From: JBARCX01 sp049794535
GTDB lineage: Bacteria > Pseudomonadota > Gammaproteobacteria > Xanthomonadales > Rhodanobacteraceae
Length of the DNA: 26,134 nt
NCBI GenBank assembly: GCA_049794535.1
Contig: JBARCX010000202.1
Span: 1-26,134 of the forward strand
Direction of reading: 5' to 3'
This document shows, one piece after another, positions 1 through 7,972 of the stretch. The notes below the pieces were generated by a model that did not search any database, had not been told where the DNA came from, and worked only from the letters and a program-made list of their open reading frames with translations. Position numbers and translations under genes: made by a program. Positions within the stretch are counted from its first letter, which is position 1. Each line of letters begins with the position of its first letter.

Positions 1-1
1 C

Positions 2-871
2 ACCTCAGGACTGCAATTCAATATCGACTTCGGCGTCGGCTACAGCCCTGAGCGAATCAACCCCGGCGACAAGCAGCGGCGCCTCACCACGATTCCGAAA
101 ATCACCTCGGGCTCCACGCCGGAGACAGCGGATTTCGTCGACGCGCTGTATCGCCGCATCATCAGCGCCGGCACACACAAGGCACCTAGCCTGAAGGTGG
201 CCGAAGCGGCCAAGGTGATCGAGAACACCCAGCGTGATGCCAACATCGCGCTGATCAACGAATTCGCACTGATCTTTCACCGCCTCGGCATCGACACACA
301 CGACGTGCTTGCCGCCGCCGGCACCAAATGGAATTTCCTACCGTTCCAGCCCGGCCTCGTTGGCGGACACTGCATCGGCGTCGATCCGTACTATCTGATC
401 CAGAAAGCACAGTCGACCGGCTATTACCCCGACATTCTGCTCGCGTGTCGACGCATCAACGATGCGATGGGTCAGCACGTCGCCAGCGAAGTCGTGAAGT
501 TAATGATCGGCAAAGGGCACGCCGTCAAAGGTAGCCGCGTGCTGGTACTGGGGCTCACCTTCAAAGAGAACTGCCCCGACCTGCGCAACACACGCGTAGT
601 GGAATTGGTGCGTGAGTTGGAGAGCTTCGGTGCGCATGTCGACATCCACGATCCGTGGGCCGATGTCGCAGAGGTTCGCCATGAATACGGACTCGCCCTG
701 TTGCCAGCCATGCCTGCACCTGCAAGCTACGACGCTGTAGTGCTTGCCGTGGCGCACGAACAATTCAAAGCCAATGGTGGCCATCACGTGTGCAAGCTCG
801 CAAAAGCAAACGGCGTGGTCTACGACATCAAAGGCATTCTGCCCAAAAACGATGTAGACGGGCGCCTGTAA
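2..871 (+). CDS. tviB: UDP-N-acetylhexosamine 6-dehydrogenase, C-terminal part (5' end outside window)
   Basis: The open frame runs in from the left edge (289 residues visible), so the start and the N-terminal Rossmann domain are missing. The enzyme family oxidises UDP-GlcNAc or UDP-GalNAc to the uronic acid with two NAD+ for surface polysaccharide synthesis. Seen: the family stretch VIENTQRDANIALINEF, then GLVGGHCIGVDPYYL with the catalytic cysteine codon at 371-373, then the UDP-binding C-terminal domain with GLTFKENCPDLRNT. These motifs match the TviB/WbpO/WbpA branch rather than the UDP-glucose dehydrogenase branch. Whether the substrate is the gluco or galacto epimer cannot be told. It is probably the last gene of a polysaccharide cluster to the left, because a degenerate REP pair and an opposite-strand gene follow. 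Confidence 0.93.
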   Translation, partial: TSGLQFNIDFGVGYSPERINPGDKQRRLTTIPKITSGSTPETADFVDALYRRIISAGTHKAPSLKVAEAAKVIENTQRDANIALINEFALIFHRLGIDTHDVLAAAGTKWNFLPFQPGLVGGHCIGVDPYYLIQKAQSTGYYPDILLACRRINDAMGQHVASEVVKLMIGKGHAVKGSRVLVLGLTFKENCPDLRNTRVVELVRELESFGAHVDIHDPWADVAEVRHEYGLALLPAMPAPASYDAVVLAVAHEQFKANGGHHVCKLAKANGVVYDIKGILPKNDVDGRL

Positions 872-920
872 CGTTGCCATTCCGGGTGGCTTGCAAATCT
901 CAACGTCGACGCACATCCAC

Positions 921-999
921 GTTGGGTGTCGCTTTGCTCTACCCAACCTACAAACTACAAACGCCACGCGTAGGTTGAGATGAGCCTGCGAATCCCAAC
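921..999. repeat. REP pair, degenerate
   Basis: Two REP elements lie tail to tail after the dehydrogenase gene. 921-951 is a minus-strand copy ending in CCCAACCTAC. 970-999 is a plus-strand copy beginning GTAGGTTGAG, with a mismatch in the stem, and ending CCCAAC. Both belong to the GTAG-GTTGGG...CCCAAC family found throughout this window. Confidence 0.8.
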
Positions 1000-1009
1000 A
1001 AGATCGCTA

Positions 1010-1354
1010 TCAACCCACCAGCAACACCTCGCCTTGCTCCACCTGCACCGCCACCGCACGCAGATGCTCGCCACGGCATGGGCCGCCGATACATTCACCG
1101 TCGTCCGTGCGAAAGCTGGCTCCGTGCACGGCACACACCAAGGTGCCGCGAGTAATCAGGAACTTGCCCGGCGCCCAATCCAGCCGACGACCTGCATGCG
1201 GGCAGATGTTGAGCCATGCCTGCACGCGGTCACCCTGACGCAGCAGGATCAGATTCTCCTCACCATCGGCCAGCATCGCATCGACCGCAATGGCCTCGCC
1301 GTCCGGCATCTCATCGAGCCGGCACAGGCGGCGGGCGGAGGTCACGGTATCCAT
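1010..1354 (-). CDS. Small Rieske [2Fe-2S] ferredoxin-like protein
   Basis: A 114-residue soluble protein made of a single Rieske domain. The cluster-binding motif is complete: C51-P-H53 and C74-x-x-H77 (CPHAGRRLDW, then CAVHGASF). The family carries electrons to oxygenases or reductases such as ring-hydroxylating dioxygenases and NirD-type nitrite reductase. No partner oxygenase or reductase is nearby, so the client is unknown. The ATG at 1354 (MDTVTSARRLCRL) is preferred over upstream in-frame starts because homologous domains begin about here and the upstream extension looks non-coding. The ribosome site is weak. The gene is divergent from the small membrane protein gene at 1433. Confidence 0.85.
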   Translation of the reverse strand: MDTVTSARRLCRLDEMPDGEAIAVDAMLADGEENLILLRQGDRVQAWLNICPHAGRRLDWAPGKFLITRGTLVCAVHGASFRTDDGECIGGPCRGEHLRAVAVQVEQGEVLLVG

Positions 1355-1432
1355 AGGCACTTGTCTCGCGGGCCCTAAAGCCCCATCGTTGCACGCGTAA
1401 GTCATTGATTTTAGCACACGGATTTTTAACAC

Positions 1433-1705
1433 ATGCACTTTATCCTGTCGTCGATGCGTCGCCCCCGCCACCCGCTGGCCCGTGCCCTATCGCTACTGTT
1501 GGGTGTGGCGCTGATCAGCGTTCTGCTGGTTTTCGGCCTAGTGGTGGTCAGCGTATTGCTGGTCGGCGGCAGCCTGCTTCTGCTTTGGCGGCAATGGACG
1601 CGTGCGCGTCAGCCGAAATCAGCCACGCAGCGTGCGACGCATGAGCCGCAGACGCTGGAAGGCGAGTACGTGGTGATCCATTCGGGTCGCCCGACAGCAC
1701 ATTAA
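1433..1705 (+). CDS. Small hypothetical membrane protein
   Basis: Ninety residues. Positively charged N-terminus (MRRPRHPLAR), one long hydrophobic segment at about residues 18-50 (one long or two tight membrane spans), then a basic, Ser/Thr/Gln-rich cytoplasmic-looking tail ending SGRPTAH. The positive-inside rule is satisfied at both ends of the segment. A second ATG at residue 8 is an alternative start; no convincing ribosome site marks either. I do not recognise the family. Codon use resembles the neighbouring real genes, and the gene sits 78 nt from a divergent Rieske gene and 56 nt before an Ada-like gene on the same strand. Confidence 0.6.
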   Translation: MHFILSSMRRPRHPLARALSLLLGVALISVLLVFGLVVVSVLLVGGSLLLLWRQWTRARQPKSATQRATHEPQTLEGEYVVIHSGRPTAH

Positions 1706-1760
1706 GCACAAGAACAAGAACCGGATGGCTGCCGCCATCCGTCTTGCTTAATCTGATGGC

Positions 1761-2639
1761 ATGCAACAACCGGATGCCGTCATGAATGCACAGAAACCCT
1801 CGGCCGATGACGCCCTCGAACGTGTACGGGCACTCATTGAACGCGCCGACGAAGCACCTACACTTGATACGCTAGCTAGCGCCGCACGCCTGAGTCCCAG
1901 CCATTTGCAGCGTGCATTTCGCCGCCGCTATGGCATGAGCCCGGCGGAATATCATCGCGCACGCCGCTTCGGACAGCTCAAGGCAGCGTTACGCGATGGC
2001 GCCGCCGTAAGCGACGCCGTCTACGAGGCAGGCTTCGGCTCGGGCAGCCGTGTCTACGAACACAGCGACCGCCTGCTTGGCATGACGCCGGCCAGTTATC
2101 GCGCAGGCGGCGCGGGCGCCAATATCCGCTACACCACCACCGACACGGCTTTGGGCCGACTGCTGGTGGCTGCCACCGCACGCGGCATCTGCTCGGTCAC
2201 GCTGGGTGCGAACGATGCGGAACTCGAAACACGACTCGCCACCGAATTTCCGCACGCTGCGCGCGAACGCGTCGATGCCGGTCGCGAGGAATGGCTCGAT
2301 GCCGTCATCGCACGCATTGCCTGCGAACTGGGCTGGAGTGATGCCGAGGCTCCCGCACTACCACCACTCGATGTAGCCGCTACCGCATTTCAATGGCGCG
2401 TATGGCAAGCACTTACGCGGATTCCTGCCGGCGAAACGCGTAGCTATGGCGAGCTCGCTGCCGAACTGGGTAGCCCCAAGGCCGCACGAGCCATCGGGAA
2501 TGCCTGTGGCAACAATCGGCTGGCGTTGATCGTGCCCTGCCATCGCGTGATACGTGAGGACGGCTCGCTCGGCGGCTGGCGTTGGGGCGTGGAGCGCAAG
2601 CGCGAGTTGCTTGCGCGCGAGCATCGCCAAGTCGCCTAA
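1761..2639 (+). CDS. Ada-like AraC-type regulator / methylated-DNA-cysteine S-methyltransferase
   Basis: 292 residues. Residues about 15-115 are an AraC-type double helix-turn-helix (AARLSPSHLQRAFRRRYGMSPAEYHRARR). Residues about 122-200 are the ribonuclease-like domain, and 205-290 the alkyltransferase domain with the active-site motif PCHRV (acceptor C260) and the following GGWRWGVERKRELL. It repairs O6-alkylguanine by irreversible transfer to C260. The N-terminal zinc domain of E. coli Ada, with the phosphotriester-accepting cysteine, is absent, so methylation of that cysteine cannot be the switch for the AraC half. An in-frame ATG at 1782 is an equally plausible start. No alkA or alkB neighbour is present. 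Confidence 0.9.
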   Translation: MQQPDAVMNAQKPSADDALERVRALIERADEAPTLDTLASAARLSPSHLQRAFRRRYGMSPAEYHRARRFGQLKAALRDGAAVSDAVYEAGFGSGSRVYEHSDRLLGMTPASYRAGGAGANIRYTTTDTALGRLLVAATARGICSVTLGANDAELETRLATEFPHAARERVDAGREEWLDAVIARIACELGWSDAEAPALPPLDVAATAFQWRVWQALTRIPAGETRSYGELAAELGSPKAARAIGNACGNNRLALIVPCHRVIREDGSLGGWRWGVERKRELLAREHRQVA

Positions 2640-2702
2640 ACACCACCGCATGGGTGGTTGGGATGAATGCATGCGAATCCCAACGCATCTCGGCTCATGA
2701 AT

Positions 2703-2997
2703 GTTGGGATTCGCTTCGCTCATGCCAACCTATCCGAGCCCGTAGGTCGTAGGTTGGGTAGAGCGCAGCGACACCCAACGCGGGGGTGCGCCGACGTTGG
2801 GATTCGCTTCGCTCATCCCAACCTACCGAGCCCGTAGGTCGGGTAGAGCGAAGCGACACCCGACATGGTGGTGCGTCAACGTCAAAATTCACGAGCCCAT
2901 CTCAACCTACACATACCCCGTAGGTTGGATAGAGCGCAGCGACACCCAACGCGGAGGTGCGCCGACGTTGGGATTCGCTTCGCTCGTCCCAACCTAC
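2703..2997. repeat. REP cluster with alternating orientation
   Basis: Six recognisable REPs fill the space before the EamA gene. Minus-oriented copies are 2703-2732, 2796-2826 and 2967-2997; plus-oriented copies are 2749-2779, 2834-2864 and 2920-2950. A remnant minus-oriented tail lies at 2901-2910. Plus copies carry the AGAGCGCAGCGAC or AGAGCGAAGCGAC loop, and minus copies the GAGCGAAGCGA loop. The pairs form BIME-like units. Spacer sequence GTGCGCCGACGTTGG recurs between pairs, which suggests the pair is the unit of duplication. Confidence 0.9.
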
Positions 2998-3126
2998 CCG
3001 AGCGCGGCGTCTTGAACATGCCTCAAGCCTGTCTTGCGAAAGACTCGCTGGCGCAGGCAATCGCCTCAATCTATCGTGCGAGCGCCTGTAGACTCTTTCG
3101 CCCATCCCCGGTGCGATACGCCCCAC

Positions 3127-4050
3127 ATGACCGATCCGTCTGTTGCCCCCACTGCCAGCACGGCGACCACCGCAGGCCGCCTCTCCGACACCCGTGTGCT
3201 GATTCCGCTGGGCTTGTTCGCGTTGTATGTGATCTGGGGCTCCACCTATCTCGGCATCCGCTTCGCGCTGGAGAGTTATCCCCCCTTCCTGCTCGCAGGT
3301 GTGCGGTTTCTTTGTGCCGGCGTGCTGCTGTTCGGCTTTCTGCGTTTGCATGGCATCGCTCCGCCATCACCACGGCAATGGCGCAACGCTGCCATCACTG
3401 GTGTGTTGTTGCTTGGCTTCGGCAATGGCTTGGTGTGCTTTGCCGAGGAACACGTGAGTTCGGGTATTGCAGCAGTAGCCGTCGCCAGCGTGCCGTTGTT
3501 CACGGCACTTTTTTCAGGCATGTATGGCGCATGGCCAAACAAGCGCGAGAACGTGGGTTTGGCCATTGGCTTCGTCGGCGTGATCGTGCTCAATCTCGGC
3601 AGCAATCTGTCCGGCTCACGACTCGGCGCACTCGCGCTATTGGTAGCCTCGTGCGCGTGGGCGTTTGGTTCGGTGTGGAGTAAACACCAGGACATGCCAT
3701 CCGGCCCCATGAATACCGCCGCGCAAATGCTATGCGCCAGTGTCGCCTTGTTGACTGTCGGCTTTGGCGGTGGCGAGCATTTGCCCGCACATCCCACCGT
3801 GCGCGCCACGCTCGCCGTTGCCTATCTGGTGGTGTTCGGCTCCATCATCGCCTTCAGCGCCTACCTCTATGTGCTAAAGCATGCGCGACCCGTAGTGGCG
3901 ACCAGCTATGCCTATGTAAATCCGTCGGTCGCCGTATTGTTCGGCGTGATGCTTGCTGGTGAGCACGTCGGACCGTTCGACCTCGCTGGCATGGTGATCA
4001 TCCTGCTCGGCGTCGGTGTGATCACACTGGCCAAGCAACGAGTTCGCTGA
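3127..4050 (+). CDS. EamA/DMT-family exporter, YedA-like
   Basis: 307 residues, mostly hydrophobic, consistent with ten membrane helices in two EamA repeats. The first repeat begins LGLFALYVIWGSTYLGIRF and includes the family stretch GVRFLCAGVLL. The second includes SCAWAFGSVWSKH and the conserved ATSYAYVNPSVAVLFGV. The pattern follows E. coli YedA closely along its length. The family exports small metabolites or drugs across the inner membrane; the substrate is not predictable. The ATG at 3127 is chosen because it begins just before the first helix. The upstream in-frame extension is basic and runs into the REP region, so it is probably not translated. Confidence 0.9.
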   Translation: MTDPSVAPTASTATTAGRLSDTRVLIPLGLFALYVIWGSTYLGIRFALESYPPFLLAGVRFLCAGVLLFGFLRLHGIAPPSPRQWRNAAITGVLLLGFGNGLVCFAEEHVSSGIAAVAVASVPLFTALFSGMYGAWPNKRENVGLAIGFVGVIVLNLGSNLSGSRLGALALLVASCAWAFGSVWSKHQDMPSGPMNTAAQMLCASVALLTVGFGGGEHLPAHPTVRATLAVAYLVVFGSIIAFSAYLYVLKHARPVVATSYAYVNPSVAVLFGVMLAGEHVGPFDLAGMVIILLGVGVITLAKQRVR

Positions 4051-4082
4051 CGCCAGTCAGGATTTCCATAGCGATATAACCG

Positions 4083-4170
4083 CATTGCCACACATATTTC
4101 GCACGAGTGGCAATGTATTGAGCCTACAAGTTAGCAAACGATTGCTGTGCACACGCCAACGGTGCACAGC
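4083..4170. terminator. Two hairpins downstream of the EamA gene
   Basis: Perfect inverted repeats: CATTGCCAC (4083-4091) with GTGGCAATG (4107-4115), and GCTGTGCAC (4144-4152) with GTGCACAGC (4162-4170). Neither is followed by a clear T-run, so they may be Rho-assisted terminators or mRNA 3'-end stabilisers. The assignment is weak. Confidence 0.35.
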
Positions 4171-4459
4171 CAGTGCCAGTGTTGGCATTCACAAGCTCAT
4201 CCCAACCTACCGAGCTACCAAACGGTGCGTGCTCATTTACCAAACGAGGGCCGCGCCAACACCTACGCCCATATCGCCACGTGTGTTTGACCTTGACGAC
4301 ATAGCGTCCTGTTTCTGAGACCGCCGACATGCGTACGGCAATACTCGACCCTCCCTGGAAACTACCTAACGTCACTGGTGCTGGCGCGATCCCCTGACTT
4401 CTTGGCCTCGATACGAGTCCTAAAACGTCCGACCTAGCCTCGTTTACATCAAAAACTAG
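4124..4459 (-). other. In-frame open extension behind the stop of the TPS-domain gene
   Basis: Directly after the TGA at 4460-4462 the same minus-strand frame stays open for about 111 codons. It begins LVFDVNEARSDVLGLVSRP and includes GGSSIAVRMSAVSETGRYVV. The distal part runs through a REP (4181-4210), so only about 4212-4459 could be ancestral protein. It could be the former C-terminus of a longer TPS-secreted protein cut by a nonsense mutation, or a chance open frame. I do not recognise a domain. Confidence 0.3.
4181..4210 (-). repeat. Single REP element
   Basis: One minus-oriented copy, GTTGGCATTCACAAGCTCAT then CCCAACCTAC. One stem mismatch is present (GTTGGC instead of GTTGGG). It lies between the EamA gene and the TPS-domain gene. 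Confidence 0.75.
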
Positions 4460-5554
4460 TCAATTTGCCTTCGGGTAGTAATAAACACCAAACGGCGAAT
4501 TCAGATGCACACCACCCGCACCGCCATCGAAGTGAGCGTCAGCATCAACCTGAATCAAGCCTCGACTCGACACAAAAATCCCGTTACTGACTTTAATATC
4601 GGCATCAATTACTAAACTTTTATCGACAGAAGCATTGAACGTGTCGGCATCAATGAAGCCCGCAAGCCAAGCAGAGCCGTAGCTGCTATCAATCCTTACC
4701 GAACCACCATGGCCATTGACACCTTCTGTCGCCTTGATCGTTCCCGTATTCCAAACAGCATATGCCGTGCTTTTGGCCGTAGAGACAGCTGCCAGCACAG
4801 CATTACCGGATTTAGCAACGATCGACCCCTCATTAGAGGCCAAAATAGAGAGTGGATCTAAATCTCTCCAGCTATTGACGACTGGCAGAAAGGCTCCATC
4901 CGAACCAACAAAAAGATTCACAAAATCGCCAGATAACAGGGCGACATCACCTTTCTTAGAAAAAATGCTACCGGTGGCAGCATTGATCACCTGCCCACCC
5001 AAAAGCGCGACGCCACCTTTACCTACAGAAATACTTCCGTCGTTCACCACTGCAGCGCGCAAAGCGTCGAATACTTGCGACGGGCCAGGCCCCATGAATA
5101 CCAATCCATCACCAGGCGCCTTACCCGTCGCCATGAAATCGGCATCGCTAACATCCAGCGTGGATAAAACCACGCCATCAGCTTTAATGGTGCCAGTCTT
5201 ACCTACTGAAATGCCGTTGGGATTGATCACAAATACGCGACCATTCGCGTCTAGCGAACCATCGATCTGTGTACCCTTGCCTGATCTGACTCGATTGAGA
5301 ATCACCGATTTGGCATTCGGCTGATTGATCTGCACATGCTCGTTCGCGCCGATGTCAAAATCATCCCAATTGACAATCAACCTTTTCGTCGACTGATCGA
5401 TATTCGTAGTCGTACCTACCTTGCTGATGGAACCACTGCCAGCAGCCACTGTGCCGACCGCTACCGCACCTGCCGGGAAGCTCAATGCCAGCAGCGCACT
5501 CGCTGCTGCGAGTGAACTAATGCGCAACGCGCCACGATTTACTTTCGACTTCAT
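4460..5554 (-). CDS. Secreted protein with filamentous-haemagglutinin N-terminal (TPS) domain
   Basis: 364 residues. A signal peptide occupies about residues 1-33 (basic start, then SLAAASALLALSFPAGAVA). A TPS secretion domain follows with NWDDFDIGANEHVQINQP (63 onward) and the diagnostic VFVINPNGISVG (NPNG at 111-114). The remainder is a repetitive beta-helix-like stretch of 'GTIKA/GSISV/GSIVA' turns. The family is exported by a TpsB outer-membrane pore. Typical TpsA adhesins are far longer, so this is nearly only the secretion domain plus a short helix. The start is fixed by AAGGAG six bases before the ATG. No tpsB is in the window. Composition is more AT-rich than the flanks. It may be a truncated adhesin or an interference-type stub. 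Confidence 0.85.
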   Translation of the reverse strand: MKSKVNRGALRISSLAAASALLALSFPAGAVAVGTVAAGSGSISKVGTTTNIDQSTKRLIVNWDDFDIGANEHVQINQPNAKSVILNRVRSGKGTQIDGSLDANGRVFVINPNGISVGKTGTIKADGVVLSTLDVSDADFMATGKAPGDGLVFMGPGPSQVFDALRAAVVNDGSISVGKGGVALLGGQVINAATGSIFSKKGDVALLSGDFVNLFVGSDGAFLPVVNSWRDLDPLSILASNEGSIVAKSGNAVLAAVSTAKSTAYAVWNTGTIKATEGVNGHGGSVRIDSSYGSAWLAGFIDADTFNASVDKSLVIDADIKVSNGIFVSSRGLIQVDADAHFDGGAGGVHLNSPFGVYYYPKAN

Positions 5555-5595
5555 GTTCTTCTCCTTGAACTTTTATCCTTTACCAATTACGTAGA

Positions 5596-5607
5596 CGACA
5601 TATGTCG
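5596..5607. promoter_or_regulatory. Perfect 12-bp palindrome upstream of the TPS-domain gene
   Basis: CGACATATGTCG lies about 42 bases upstream of the ATG at 5554, followed upstream by the smaller palindrome ATTGCAAT (5614-5621). The position suits an operator or overlapping promoter site. The binding protein is unknown. Confidence 0.35.
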
Positions 5608-5863
5608 CTTGCATATTGCAATGCAATCTGTACTTACACCTTACAATTCCATTTACACATAAAGCGTGATACGCATCATTCCTTGTGACAATCCAAGAAG
5701 TTGCAAGTCATATCCATAATCCTTATCTAATTCTTTCGCATACGATGTTGCGCAACTACATGCATTGAAGGCACCAGCGCCGATACTTGGATTCATAGGT
5801 TCATCCCAACATCGGCGCATCGGCATGCTGGATATCACTGTGCTCCATCTGCAACCTACGCGC

Positions 5864-6046
5864 TCAAACTACGCCAGGTGAGTTGTCACTTAGGCCCGAC
5901 ACGATATTGGCGCTCGCGCCGCCGATGGTTACCGTTGGCTCGCCTTACATGTAGCGCACCTGGAAGCTGTACATGCCGTCTGCCTGCTGCACAGAAATGT
6001 CCAGAAGCATGGTCGAATGGGCATGGGCTTGTGCACAGGCAATCGC
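5864..6046 (-). pseudogene. Degraded fimbrial subunit C-terminus
   Basis: Minus-strand translation gives ADGMYSFQVRYM, then a TAA stop (5945-5947), then in the same frame GEPTVTIGGASANIVSG. This lines up with the C-terminal end of the intact adhesin at 6850-7839 (SSYLFQARYMQTTPSITSGG). The stop sits where that protein has glutamine, which fits a CAA to TAA change. A further stop lies upstream (6047-6049). It is interpreted as the tail of a second adhesin or pilin gene lost from this locus. The alignment is by eye and short. Confidence 0.45.
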
Positions 6047-6444
6047 CTAAACGTCGCACCCAAAGGTTGGGGGAAGCTGGATAGTTACGTCTCTATACGC
6101 GCTCGACCCGATGATGGTGGCGATATGAAACGCGGAAAACCTCAGCCTGCAACAGTTTCGGGCTTACTGATTAGCACCATATCTCAGTCATTGTCGCGAA
6201 TGCTGAGGTGCTCCTCGCGCAAGGTGATACCCAGAGCAATCAGCAAAGGTGTCGTCATGTCGACGAATCGCGTGTAGTTCAATCGGAACTGCCGTTGATG
6301 AATACCCTGATGCGGTGCGATACAAGCACTGAGCGCATGGGCAGCATGCGCTTGCAACCGTAGATCGAAGTGTTCAGTGATCGTCGGTGTGCTTGTCGAT
6401 CTTGAGCACGTGCACACTTTCAATGAGGCTGGTGCTGACCGTTA

Positions 6445-6687
6445 GGCCACCGAACCCACTTTGCGCGATCGATGAACATCGTACTCAGCAACCTCAAGCG
6501 TGCGCTCGATGGTATCTATGATGCATCCAAGTTTTTCGAGTACACCCATCGCTGTCTCGGTAAGGTCGCGTGGCGATTCAACCCACGCTTTCAACTCGAT
6601 GTACAACTTCCGCGATTACGCGTCGCTGCCGCTCGCTGCTCGCCTTGGCCGGAGCGCGCGTTATGCGACGCCACTGTTCTTGGCTAA
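6445..6687 (+). pseudogene. IS1595 (ISXO2)-family transposase, C-terminal remnant
   Basis: The frame reads GHRTHFARSMNIVLSNLKRA and continues with YTHRCLGKVAWRFNPRFQL, ending SPWPERALCDATVLG. This is the characteristic C-terminal block of DDE_Tnp_ISXO2 transposases (NxVLxNLKRAL, then YxHRxLxxxxWRFNxRF). Just upstream, another frame reads HTFNEAGADR, a plausible frameshifted continuation of the preceding domain. The DDE catalytic core and N-terminal zinc ribbon are absent and no terminal inverted repeats are recognised, so it is a dead fragment. Confidence 0.7.
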
Positions 6688-6849
6688 GGCGCGACGTTAA
6701 TCTGGTCACGCTTTTTAGACACCGCAGAAGGGCTTCGTCTAACAGAATGACCACCTTGGCATATTTCCGTCATTTCTTTGAAGTGCCCTTGCGGGAGGTT
6801 GATGAATAAACTAATCAAGCCACAAGTGCACCTCAATGTATTCCGCAAG

Positions 6850-7839
6850 TCAGTAATACGTCATATTCACGGTGATGTTGGTATTCGCACCACCAGACGT
6901 TATCGACGGGGTCGTCTGCATATAACGTGCCTGAAAAAGGTAGGAAGAACCTGCTGTCACTGGATCCCTGATCATAGGCGTGCCCGAGTTCGGAACAGCC
7001 TGTAAATTATCGAATGTCTGAAAATCCACACCAACTCCCGTAGCGCCTCCCGACACTGCGAATAGATTAGGATTATTCGGGTCAGCGGCTCCGGAGAATG
7101 TCATTCTCACGAGGTTCGCATTGCAATTTCCAGCCATCAAGGGAGCCTGGACCCATCCCGTAGACGAACCCACGCCAGTAAATTCATCAACCTGGTGATT
7201 ATTCAAAGCCACTGTGGTACTACCACTTTGAAAGCCACATGTTGTGTCGCCAGGACCATAAATAAGTTGCTCCGAAAGGATGTTTACTACGAGATTTCGA
7301 CCTAGTATCGAGTTTGGATTTCCTGCACCGTCAATCTGCAAAAGTGGTACAGCATTGAAGATAATTGAACTTCCGCCACTCGGTGTAGGCCCTTTTTTGC
7401 GGACATTAATAGTGAAATTTAGTGTAATTTGCGCATCACCATTTCGCAAATTAAAGCCAGTTGGAACAATAACAAGCGGCAAACCCGACCCTGAACTTGG
7501 AACCTTGTACGTAGTTCCGTTATAAACAAGTTCATATCCAATTTGTGTATTTATGTCCGTATTATGACTAACCGAAAACAAGAAGAATCTAATCGCCTGA
7601 CTTGGCAAATTACTATTGCCTTCATCGTTATAACAGTGCAGCGATAGCGAATAATTCTTTGTGGCCATAAGGTAGCCAATCGGATCATCCTGCTTGACGT
7701 ACATCTTATTGGGAATACTCAAGCTCTGATTAATCGGACCACTACCGGAATTAGGGACACAGGCCATTGCGCGACTCACACCAGGCATGAGTGATAACAT
7801 AAGCAGTAAAAACGGGATGATACTGATTTTTATATTCAC
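6850..7839 (-). CDS. Two-domain fimbrial tip adhesin
   Basis: 329 residues, GTG start with AGGAG nine bases upstream. A signal peptide covers about residues 1-25 (IIPFLLLMLSLMPGVSRAMA). The N-terminal part (about 26-190) has a Cys pair at C27 and C69 and suits a receptor-binding domain. The C-terminal part (about 195-329) is a pilin domain beginning GDTTCGFQSGS, with a second cysteine in AGNCNANL and ending NITVNMTYY with the usual penultimate tyrosine for donor-strand complementation. Two-domain subunits of this size are normally at the fimbrial tip. It is the last gene of the operon, 133 nt after the second pilin. It is more AT-rich than the usher and chaperone genes, which suggests exchange of the adhesin gene. 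Confidence 0.85.
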   Translation of the reverse strand: MNIKISIIPFLLLMLSLMPGVSRAMACVPNSGSGPINQSLSIPNKMYVKQDDPIGYLMATKNYSLSLHCYNDEGNSNLPSQAIRFFLFSVSHNTDINTQIGYELVYNGTTYKVPSSGSGLPLVIVPTGFNLRNGDAQITLNFTINVRKKGPTPSGGSSIIFNAVPLLQIDGAGNPNSILGRNLVVNILSEQLIYGPGDTTCGFQSGSTTVALNNHQVDEFTGVGSSTGWVQAPLMAGNCNANLVRMTFSGAADPNNPNLFAVSGGATGVGVDFQTFDNLQAVPNSGTPMIRDPVTAGSSYLFQARYMQTTPSITSGGANTNITVNMTYY

Positions 7840-7972
7840 GAAATATTTCTCCTGTGTCGCTCTCTATTCTGAAATGTCACCATAAGCCTGCCAGCCGATC
7901 GCCGCCGCTGCACATACAGTGCGCCAGGTGATCCGCAAAACCGTTCATCGCGCATGCGTATTGATCGGCATA

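Larger units (their letters stand above)
5608..6849. other. Gene-poor decayed interval
   Basis: About 1.2 kb without an intact gene. It contains a degenerate REP-like stretch (about 5787-5810), a fimbrial subunit remnant (5864-6046) and an IS1595-type transposase remnant (6445-6687). The remaining short open frames on both strands have no recognisable motif, ribosome site or consistent codon use, and I see nothing else that can be supported. Confidence 0.6.

Noticed and set aside
2797..3015. Short open frames in the REP cluster before the EamA gene
   Set aside because: They consist of REP sequence in translation (WIERSDTQRGGAPTLGFAS) and have no ribosome site.
6184..6423. 79-codon minus-strand frame in the decayed interval
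   Set aside because: No recognisable motif, no ribosome site, and it borders the plus-strand transposase remnant, so it is more likely junk or antisense of a degraded IS.
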